Positions 1 through 6,076 of a stretch of 10,675 bases of DNA are shown here, in pieces (the stretch's first letter is position 1; every line of letters starts with the position of its first letter). The stretch comes from Promethearchaeota archaeon. Lineage in GTDB: Archaea; Asgardarchaeota; Lokiarchaeia; Sigynarchaeales; SOKP01. The stretch lies in NCBI GenBank assembly GCA_030668025.1, contig DAOUUT010000116.1, positions 1 through 10,675 on the forward strand. The letters run 5' to 3'. Position numbers and translations under genes: made by a program. The notes beneath the pieces were generated by a model. It did not search any database. It was not told where the DNA came from and was given only the letters and a program-made list of their open reading frames with translations.

Positions 1-160
1 AATGGCCGGTTGTTCGCGGAGTCACGATGAACGCAGCAAGTCACCCCTACGGAGGGGGCGCAAAACAAAGCCCTCATAAACCAACAACAACCTCTAGAAA
101 TGCCCCTCCCGGTAGAAAGGTGGGACAAATAGCCGCTAGAAGAACAGGTCATCAGAACTA
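1..160 (+). ncRNA. rnpB: RNase P RNA, 3' portion (5' end outside window)
   Basis: RNA subunit of RNase P, which removes 5' leaders from precursor tRNAs. I see a GC-rich structured block in an AT-rich setting. GGTTGTT (8-14) pairs with AACAACC (86-92), as the P5/P7 region would. CCCCT (44-48) and AGGGG (53-57) form a hairpin with a 4-base loop, resembling a short P12. GCAAAACAAAG (60-70) resembles the conserved GCAAGGCCAAA segment. CCTCCC (105-110) and GGTGGG (119-124) enclose GGTAGAAA, like P15/L15. ACAAATAGCCGC (125-136) resembles conserved region IV, and AGAACAGGTCAT (141-152) resembles region V (ACAGAAnnnGGCUUA), the 3' strand of P4. The matching 5' strand of P4 would lie before base 1. 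The identification rests on memory of the family consensus and on visible pairing, not on a covariance search. The 3' end is placed approximately. Confidence 0.75.
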
Positions 161-168
161 AAATCTCA

Positions 169-183
169 TTTTCAAAATTTTTT
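169..183 (+). terminator. T-tract terminator after RNase P RNA
   Basis: Two T runs (169-172 and 178-183) lie just downstream of the structured RNA and before the purB promoter. Archaeal RNA polymerase terminates at such oligo-T stretches without needing a hairpin. The position fits, but the surrounding AT-richness lowers confidence. Confidence 0.4.
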
Positions 184-238
184 AAATAAAAAGTTATTAT
201 AAATCAAATTTTTGTAGATATTCGCTTTTTAATAGAAA

Positions 239-248
239 TTTAAAAATA
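239..248 (+). promoter_or_regulatory. Candidate TATA box for purB
   Basis: TTTAAAAATA fits the archaeal TATA box. A start site about 25-27 bp downstream would fall near 268-272, giving a leader of about 36-40 nt before the ATG at 308. It is followed directly by the inverted repeat at 257-298. Confidence 0.45.
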
Positions 249-256
249 GAATAATA

Positions 257-298
257 ATTGATCATAGATTATTTCTATTATAGAAATAAAAGATCAAT
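257..298. promoter_or_regulatory. Nested inverted repeat in the purB promoter/leader
   Basis: The outer arms ATTGATC (257-263) and GATCAAT (292-298) are perfect complements. Inside lies the 17-bp palindrome ATTTCTATTATAGAAAT (271-287), perfect around its central base. A further direct copy of ATAGAAAT occurs upstream of the TATA box at 232-239. The element covers the predicted transcription start, where an archaeal repressor would act, or it could fold in the leader RNA. A role in controlling the purine operon is inferred from position only. Confidence 0.4.
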
Positions 299-307
299 AA
301 GTTAGCT

Positions 308-1666
308 ATGGATCATAAATTTATTAATCCAGTTGAAACTCGTTATCGCACTAAAATAGCTGAAATTTTTACAGAAGAAAAAAAATTAGAGAATTGGTTA
401 AAAGTTGAAGCCGTATTAGCAAAAGCACATGCTAAATTGGGCAATATCCCTCAAGAATCCGCAGATGAGATATGTAAGAAAGCCAATTTGAATTATGTTA
501 AATTAAATCGGGTAAAAGAGATTGATAATGAAATTCATCACGATTTAATGGCTATGGTTAAGGCTTTATCAGAACAATGTGAAGGAAATGCTGGAAAATA
601 CATCCATTTGGGGGCGACAAGTTACGATATTGAAGATACAGCAACAGGATTACAGTTAAAAGAAGCTATAATATATATCACTAATTCTTTAAAAAAGCTA
701 TTAATAGAACTAATAAAAGTTATACAGGATAAGAAATCGCTAGTTTGTATAGGAAGAACTCACGGACAACACGCTATTCCAACTACTTATGGGATGAGAT
801 TCGGCGTGTGGGCATATGAAATAGATAGACACTTAGATAGGTTAAAAGAAACTCTAAATCGTATATCATATGGTAAAATGTCGGGGGCCGTAGGAAATAT
901 GGCGAGTTTCGGAGAGAAAGGTATTGAAATTCAGAATTTCATAACGAAAGAGCTTGGATTAAATCCAGCCTTAATCGCGAACCAAATAATTCAGAGAGAT
1001 CGTCATGCTGAAGTCCTCTTTTTAACGACTTTGATAGGACAATCACTAGCTAAAATCGCAAGGCAATTTCGAGTGCTACAAAGAAATGAAATCGCTGAAA
1101 TGTTTGAACCTTTCAAAAAGGCTCAAGTAGGAAGCTCGACAATGCCTCATAAGAGAAATCCCCATAAATCTGAACGAATTTGTAGTTTAGCTAGAGTATT
1201 AAAATCCAATATTATACCCGCTTTAGATAACATTATATTAGAAGATGAAAGAGATTTAACGAATTCTGCTAACGAAAGGATAATTTTTGCTGAAAATTTC
1301 ATACTGTTAGATTTTATGATAATACAATTAACAAATATTATCCAAGAAGTTGAATTTGATGAGGAAAGAATAGAAGAAAATTTAAACCTTACCAAGGGAG
1401 CTTGTTTATCTGAAAAAATCATGTTAAATTTAGTTGAAAAAGGTATCGGAAGACAAGAAGGGCATGAAATCTTAAGACAAGCCGCAATAAAAGCAAAAAA
1501 AGAAAATCGTTTTATGAAAGAAATCTTATTAGAAAATGGAAATATAACGGAAAGTTTTACAAAAGACGAAATTGACGATTTGTTAAATCCGCACAACTAT
1601 ATAGGAAAATCGCTTGAGCTTTTAGAAAATTTATTAAAATTTCTGAAAAATAAACATAGTTTGTAA
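308..1666 (+). CDS. purB: Adenylosuccinate lyase
   Basis: Catalyses two fumarate-releasing steps of purine synthesis in the cytoplasm: SAICAR to AICAR, and adenylosuccinate to AMP. The 452 residues match the usual length (about 430-480) of the fumarase/aspartase superfamily. The superfamily signature GSSTMPHKRNPHKSE sits at about 275-289, with the mobile-loop catalytic serine at 276 or 277. GRTHGQHAIPTTYG starts at 149 and carries His152 and His155; TSYDIEDTATG lies near residue 104. The ATG at 308 is the first start after the upstream promoter and gives the expected N-terminus (NPVETRYRTKIAEIF). No Shine-Dalgarno is visible. The stop is 2 bp from the next start, so purB is very likely co-transcribed with the PurM-type gene behind it. 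Confidence 0.95.
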   Translation: MDHKFINPVETRYRTKIAEIFTEEKKLENWLKVEAVLAKAHAKLGNIPQESADEICKKANLNYVKLNRVKEIDNEIHHDLMAMVKALSEQCEGNAGKYIHLGATSYDIEDTATGLQLKEAIIYITNSLKKLLIELIKVIQDKKSLVCIGRTHGQHAIPTTYGMRFGVWAYEIDRHLDRLKETLNRISYGKMSGAVGNMASFGEKGIEIQNFITKELGLNPALIANQIIQRDRHAEVLFLTTLIGQSLAKIARQFRVLQRNEIAEMFEPFKKAQVGSSTMPHKRNPHKSERICSLARVLKSNIIPALDNIILEDERDLTNSANERIIFAENFILLDFMIIQLTNIIQEVEFDEERIEENLNLTKGACLSEKIMLNLVEKGIGRQEGHEILRQAAIKAKKENRFMKEILLENGNITESFTKDEIDDLLNPHNYIGKSLELLENLLKFLKNKHSL

Positions 1667-1668
1667 AA

Positions 1669-2850
1669 ATGTCTGACGAAAAAGATATATATTCTCAATT
1701 AGGGGTTTCCTCAAAAAAGGAAGATGTTCATAAAGCAATCCAATCGATTGATAAAGGATTATTCCCCGGAGCATTTTGTAAAATAGTACAAGATGTAGGT
1801 ATGAGGGATGATTATTGTTCAATCTTTCATTCAGATGGAGCAGGAACAAAAGCAAGCTTAGCTTATATGTATTATAAAGAAACTGACAAAATATCTGTTT
1901 TTAGGGGGATTGTAAGAGACGCTATTGTTATGAATATTGATGATATGTTGTGCGTTGGAGCTACCGGTAATTTTTTTATATCTAATAATATCGGTCGAAA
2001 TAAACGGTTAATCTCGGGCGAAGTAATTAGTACAATAATTAAAGAATATTTTACATATAGCGAAAAGCTGTCTGAATTTGGTCTAAATGTCGTAATGTGT
2101 GGAGGCGAAACTGCTGATGTAGGAGATATTGTAAAAACTCTACTAATTGATGCATCAGTTTTTGCCAGTATGAAGCGAGACGATATTATTAATGCTGAAA
2201 ACATCAAGAACGGAGACGTGATAGTTGGATTAGCTAGTGATGGAAAAGCATCGTATGAAGACGAATATAATAGCGGAATAGGAAGTAACGGATTAACCTT
2301 AGCCCGACATGGAGTTCTATCACATGCTTATTATAAGAAATATCCTGAATGTTATGATCAAAATCTGGATAAACAATTTATCTTTTATGGAAATTATCAA
2401 CTTACCGATAAGATCAAAGGATTGAGCTTGACTATTGGAGAAGCTTTATTGTCTCCGACTAGAACTTATGCTCCAGTATTGTTAGATATATTAAAAAAAT
2501 ATCGAGAGGATATTCACGGAATTATACATAACACAGGGGGAGGCCAGACGAAAATTCTCAATTTTGGTAAGGGTATATCTTATCTTAAAAATAATCTTTT
2601 TAAAATTCCCGAAATATTTGAAATTATAAAAAAATCTTCAGAAACTTTATGGAAAGAAATGTATCAAGTGTTTAACATGGGTCATAGAATGGAAATTTGT
2701 TGTGATGAGTCAATAGCTAAAGAAATTATGGATATTGCTAAAAAATACAACATCGAATCAAAAATCACCGGGCAATGTGAAAAATCGTCTTATAAGAACA
2801 AAAACCAATTAGAAATAAAATCCGAATTTGGATCTTTTAATTACTATTAA
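1669..2850 (+). CDS. purM: Phosphoribosylformylglycinamidine cyclo-ligase (AIR synthase), long Bacteroidetes-like form
   Basis: ATP-dependent ring closure of FGAM to AIR in purine synthesis. Motifs of the PurM/AIRS fold are clear: DGAGTK (56-61), MNIDDMLCVGA (88-98), GGETADVGD (145-153), GSNGLTLARHG (205-215), SPTRTYAP (262-269), HNTGGGQTK (287-295) and VFNMGHRME (334-342). At 393 residues it is longer than the usual PurM of about 330-350. From its opening (YSQLGVSSKKEDVHKAI) through SPTRTYAP to the end (SEFGSFNYY) it resembles the roughly 390-residue enzymes I know from Bacteroidetes. This suggests transfer, or at least a distinct subfamily, and is judged by recall rather than by a tree. It starts 2 bp after the purB stop with no Shine-Dalgarno, so translation is probably coupled. 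The linkage with purB supports a real purine function. Confidence 0.88.
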   Translation: MSDEKDIYSQLGVSSKKEDVHKAIQSIDKGLFPGAFCKIVQDVGMRDDYCSIFHSDGAGTKASLAYMYYKETDKISVFRGIVRDAIVMNIDDMLCVGATGNFFISNNIGRNKRLISGEVISTIIKEYFTYSEKLSEFGLNVVMCGGETADVGDIVKTLLIDASVFASMKRDDIINAENIKNGDVIVGLASDGKASYEDEYNSGIGSNGLTLARHGVLSHAYYKKYPECYDQNLDKQFIFYGNYQLTDKIKGLSLTIGEALLSPTRTYAPVLLDILKKYREDIHGIIHNTGGGQTKILNFGKGISYLKNNLFKIPEIFEIIKKSSETLWKEMYQVFNMGHRMEICCDESIAKEIMDIAKKYNIESKITGQCEKSSYKNKNQLEIKSEFGSFNYY

Positions 2851-2872
2851 ATTCATTTAAAAAATATATAAT

Positions 2873-3847
2873 GTGATTGAAATTTTTGATGTAATTTGTA
2901 TAGGTGCCGCTCTTGTTGATATGGTCGCTCAAGTAGTAAGACATCCTACTGACGATGATGAAGTATTCGTATCAGACTTAACTTTATTATCTGGTGGAGC
3001 AGCCGCTAATACTGCTTATGCTTGTGCAAAAATTGGATTATCAACAGCGTTCATTGGAAAGTTAGGGAGTCAAGATACTTTTGGCAACAAAATAATTAAC
3101 GATTTCAAAGAAGTAAATGTTGCTACTAAGTTTATTAAATATTCTGAGCTCTATAGAACTGGTTCTGCTTATATTGCTTTAAATGAAAAAGGAGACCGAA
3201 GAATATACGCTCATAGTGGTGCCGCAAATTATCTTTCAAAGGAAGATCTTTTAGAAAAAGAATTGATAAATACAAAAATAATTTTCTTAAGTAGCTTAAA
3301 AAATATAGAACCGTTTATTGAAGCCGCTATTATTGGTAGAAATAACAAAATACCAGTTATTTTAAATCCTGGTATGTTAATCATCGATCAAGGTTTAAAG
3401 AACATTAAAAAATTGCTGGAGAAAATTGATATATTAATTCTTTCTCAAAATGAATATGCAACTCTTTTTGATATAGAAGACTGTGATTTAAACGAAGATT
3501 TAATCCAAGAAAAATCGAGCACCCTATTTAATTTAGGTATACAAGTTATTATTACTACATTAGGCAAAAAAGGAGCATTATTACTAACCAGCAGTAGAGC
3601 AGAACTTCTACCTCCACTAAAATTAAAAAGTTTAATTGATACAACTGGAGCTGGTGACGCATTTTCAGCGGGATTCATTTATGGGCTTGTTCGAAATATA
3701 AATTTAAAATTCGAACACCTTAAAAATAATGCAAAAATCGGAAATTTTGTAGCTGGAAATTGTATACAAGAATTAGGGGCAAGAAATGGGATTCCAAGTA
3801 GAGAAGACTTAAATTTTTTTTTGGACGCTTCAAATAAAAAAATTTAA
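2873..3847 (+). CDS. PfkB-family carbohydrate/nucleoside kinase
   Basis: ATP-dependent kinase of the ribokinase fold, phosphorylating a sugar or nucleoside hydroxyl in the cytoplasm. The N-terminal family signature is at about 40-71 (SGGAAANTAYACAKIG, then GKLGSQDTFG). The C-terminal signature DTTGAGDAFSAGF begins at 256; Asp262 is the expected catalytic base and 259-262 the anion hole. At 324 residues it has full length. The start is GTG at 2873, which places IFDVICIGAALVDM correctly as the first strand. An ATG two bases earlier is out of frame and hits TGA at once. The gene lies 22 bp behind purM in the same direction, so a purine nucleoside kinase (adenosine, inosine or guanosine) is an attractive guess. 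Substrate cannot be read from the sequence; ribokinase remains possible. Confidence 0.85.
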   Translation: MIEIFDVICIGAALVDMVAQVVRHPTDDDEVFVSDLTLLSGGAAANTAYACAKIGLSTAFIGKLGSQDTFGNKIINDFKEVNVATKFIKYSELYRTGSAYIALNEKGDRRIYAHSGAANYLSKEDLLEKELINTKIIFLSSLKNIEPFIEAAIIGRNNKIPVILNPGMLIIDQGLKNIKKLLEKIDILILSQNEYATLFDIEDCDLNEDLIQEKSSTLFNLGIQVIITTLGKKGALLLTSSRAELLPPLKLKSLIDTTGAGDAFSAGFIYGLVRNINLKFEHLKNNAKIGNFVAGNCIQELGARNGIPSREDLNFFLDASNKKI

Positions 3848-3906
3848 AATATTTCGATTTAATTATTTGTTATTCATTGAACTTGTTGTTAGAGAATAGA
3901 TAAATT

Positions 3907-4977
3907 ATGAGAAGAAATAAAAACCCTTTAAAAATAATATTTAATCAACGAATACATTATTTCTTCGAAGTTCTAATTATTCTTCTTGGAATCTTTATTT
4001 TTATGTTAATTCCTTCTTTTCTACTACCTTTCTTTATTGATTTTAATTCTATAATTTTTGAACCTCTTTTTTTTATAGTGAGAGCGGCAATTATTATCGT
4101 TGCGATTCCTTTATTTCTATATTTGTCCAATTTTTTAATGGTGCCTCAAAGAAAAAAATTAATCTTAGAAGAGGATATCAGCGCTTCAAAGAGCTTTTTG
4201 TCTTTATTTAATATTACAAAAAAGAATTTTAAATTTCAGCTTTTATATGGAATATTATTACTTTTTTTAATTTTTATACCGTTAGATTTTTTTACATATT
4301 TATTTTTACCTGATACATTATCTTATTTGTCCACAGTTTTAAACCCTACAGGTGAATATTCTTACAACTCTTACTTTATGGAGAGTTATTACGTGTTTCT
4401 TATATCTGTTATTATAATACAAATTTCTGTCGCTATATATGAAGAAACCTTATTTAGAGGTTTTTTAGCTAATAGAGGAAGTGTTTACTTTAAAAAAATG
4501 TCTGCCGTAATTATTACTTCCTTTGTTTTTGGTTTAGGACATTTTAGTTATATTTTTACGTTATCTAGCATCGGGTTACCAATAATTTTTCCTATCATAT
4601 GGTTTTTACAGACTTTTTTAGTAGGAATTATTCTTGCGATGCTGGTTTTAAGACGACGGTGGATATTTCCAGTAATTTTTGCTCATGCAGTAAATAATAT
4701 TATTACAGCTCATTCAATTTGGAATTTTATACATGGTAACGATTTTTCATTAATGAGTTTCACTGTTTATCTTCCATTATTAATTATCAGTATATTTTTG
4801 TTTGTTTGGCAATTCTCTCGAATCAAAGAAAGTTTATCATTAGGTATTAAAGAATTTATTTCATATTTCAAAAAAGATAATGAGATTGGAGAGGATTGGT
4901 TAAAAAAAATTGTTAGGATAATGCTGGATTTTTTATTCGGTTTGCTTATTTTTTTTATTGTAATAATTATATTATAG
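3907..4977 (+). CDS. CPBP-family (CAAX protease/bacteriocin-processing, Abi) intramembrane metalloprotease
   Basis: Integral membrane protein of 356 residues with about eight hydrophobic segments, including about 18-45, 53-78, 110-135, 160-178, 198-222, 224-248, 285-302 and 339-356. The three CPBP active-site motifs are present in order: EETLFRG (EExxxR) with Glu179, Glu180 and Arg184; the second motif ending in His212 (FVFGLGHFSY); and HAVNN with His260 and Asn264. In characterised relatives (Rce1, MroQ) these residues hold the metal and activate water for intramembrane cleavage. The substrate here is unknown; prenyl-protein processing, peptide maturation and membrane-protein turnover are all possible. 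The ATG at 3907 is preceded by an AT-rich 59-bp gap that may hold a promoter. The metallophosphoesterase starts 11 bp after its stop and is probably co-transcribed. Confidence 0.85.
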   Translation: MRRNKNPLKIIFNQRIHYFFEVLIILLGIFIFMLIPSFLLPFFIDFNSIIFEPLFFIVRAAIIIVAIPLFLYLSNFLMVPQRKKLILEEDISASKSFLSLFNITKKNFKFQLLYGILLLFLIFIPLDFFTYLFLPDTLSYLSTVLNPTGEYSYNSYFMESYYVFLISVIIIQISVAIYEETLFRGFLANRGSVYFKKMSAVIITSFVFGLGHFSYIFTLSSIGLPIIFPIIWFLQTFLVGIILAMLVLRRRWIFPVIFAHAVNNIITAHSIWNFIHGNDFSLMSFTVYLPLLIISIFLFVWQFSRIKESLSLGIKEFISYFKKDNEIGEDWLKKIVRIMLDFLFGLLIFFIVIIIL

Positions 4978-4988
4978 CGAAAAAAAAA

Positions 4989-5510
4989 ATGGTAAAATTA
5001 GGGATAATTTCAGATACTCACATAACAAAGAATGATGAGCCTAATCTAGCTGAAACTTTAATTAATCAATTAAAAGAAGTCTTCGAAGATGTTGACAAAA
5101 TCATACATGCTGGAGATGTATGTGAACCTTTTTTCTTAGAAGATTTGAAAAATATCGCTCCAATTAGATGCGTAAAAAGCGATCTGGATGAAATAACGGG
5201 ATTAGAGAAATTTATTAAATTCCAAGTTGAAAATTATAACATTGGCGTAATTCACAAGAAACCCGATAATTTAGAAGACTTTTTTAAGCGAAATAACATC
5301 CACATCCTTATTTTTGGACATACACATCAGCCACTCATAACCGGTACACCGTACAATACTTTATTAATTAATCCGGGAAGTCCTACAAAACCAAAAGCAC
5401 CTATTCCAAAAAGAGGCTTTGAAAAACCTATAGCGAGACCAAGCGTAATAACGTTAAATATCGACGAAGAAAATATTTTAACTACATTTGTAATAAAATT
5501 GAACCTATAA
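4989..5510 (+). CDS. YfcE/MJ0936-type metallophosphoesterase with a variant metal site
   Basis: Small calcineurin-like phosphoesterase of 173 residues, the usual size of the YfcE/MJ0936 group. It hydrolyses phosphodiesters with two bound metals; the natural substrate of this group is mostly unknown. Asp9-x-His11 (SDTH), Gly42-Asp43 (HAGDVC) and Gly110-His-Thr-His113 (FGHTHQP) are intact. The third motif, normally GN followed by C/H-D, reads Ser64-Asp65-Leu-Asp67, so the catalytic-site asparagine is replaced by aspartate. The fourth motif, normally HGH, is Ile-His89-Lys, keeping only the first histidine. INPGSPTKPK near 125-134 matches the family's conserved NPGS segment. Whether the variant is active is open. 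It starts after an A-run 11 bp behind the CPBP gene, without a Shine-Dalgarno. Confidence 0.88.
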   Translation: MVKLGIISDTHITKNDEPNLAETLINQLKEVFEDVDKIIHAGDVCEPFFLEDLKNIAPIRCVKSDLDEITGLEKFIKFQVENYNIGVIHKKPDNLEDFFKRNNIHILIFGHTHQPLITGTPYNTLLINPGSPTKPKAPIPKRGFEKPIARPSVITLNIDEENILTTFVIKLNL

Positions 5511-5579
5511 AAAAGACATAAGGTAAAATTTAATACTAAATTGATCATAATATTTATAATATCAAAGTTAAGCGAGAAT

Positions 5580-5588
5580 TTTTATATA
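5580..5588 (+). promoter_or_regulatory. TATA box of the Roadblock gene
   Basis: TTTTATATA is a near-ideal archaeal TATA box, with the purine-rich AGCGAGAA just upstream as a possible TFB-recognition element. A start site near 5609-5613 leaves a leader of about 11-15 nt before the ATG at 5624. This is the most convincing promoter in the window. Confidence 0.65.
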
Positions 5589-5623
5589 CTTGTTTAATAA
5601 TACTTAAAGAGTGAATATTTCTT

Positions 5624-6022
5624 ATGGTAAGCAGACTTGACCAAGTTCTCAAAGAATTAAATGATAATGGTAAATTTAGGGCTTCTCTTTTTGCTACAAA
5701 TGCAGGGCTAGTTTTAGCATCGCAAAAATCAGAAGATATTGATGAGCGGGTTGTTGCGGCAATGGGCTCATTATTAAGTGATGCGGCATCAAACGCCTCA
5801 GAGGAAATGAATCTTTCTATCCTCGCAAGTATAAAAATTAAATATTCAGAAGATTTTATTATATGTCGAAATATAATTATGTCAGATAAAAAAACGCAAT
5901 TCATTTTAGCGGTCCTATCAAAAAATCCAGAATCTAATGAAATTGAATCTTATTACGACCAACTCCTCGATTGGGCGGTTGAAAACGCTACACCAGATTT
6001 AGAAAAATTATCTTCCATATAA
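5624..6022 (+). CDS. Roadblock/LC7 domain protein
   Basis: Single-domain protein of 132 residues with the Roadblock/LC7 pattern. An N-terminal helix (RLDQVLKELNDNG) leads to the strand pair FRASLFATNAGLVLASQ at about 19-35. A central helix rich in Ala and Ser (VVAAMGSLLSDAASNASEEM) follows, then strands around 66-80 and 89-98 (TQFILAVLSK). A charged C-terminal helical tail of about 30 residues follows. Relatives (MglB, LAMTOR/Ragulator subunits, dynein light chains) dimerise and act on small Ras-like GTPases; Asgard genomes carry many. The partner GTPase is not encoded here, so its pathway is unknown. It has its own promoter and a T-rich end, so it is probably monocistronic. GTGA about 10 nt before the ATG is a weak possible ribosome site. 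Confidence 0.85.
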   Translation: MVSRLDQVLKELNDNGKFRASLFATNAGLVLASQKSEDIDERVVAAMGSLLSDAASNASEEMNLSILASIKIKYSEDFIICRNIIMSDKKTQFILAVLSKNPESNEIESYYDQLLDWAVENATPDLEKLSSI

Positions 6023-6032
6023 GGGACATCAG

Positions 6033-6060
6033 TTTTTCTAATAATTCTCTTTTCTTATTT
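6033..6060 (+). terminator. T-rich terminator after the Roadblock gene
   Basis: A run of five T at 6033-6037 and a pyrimidine tract at 6046-6060 follow the stop at 6022 inside a 54-bp gap between converging genes. This fits archaeal oligo-T termination for + strand transcripts. No comparable tract is evident for the opposing hydrolase gene. Confidence 0.45.
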
Positions 6061-6076
6061 AAAATCTCGTAATATC

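Noticed and set aside
1147..1596. Long - strand frame opposite purB, and similar frames opposite purM, PfkB, Roadblock, nadC and DUF885 genes
   Set aside because: Serine- and phenylalanine-rich mirror translations of real genes with no family motifs.
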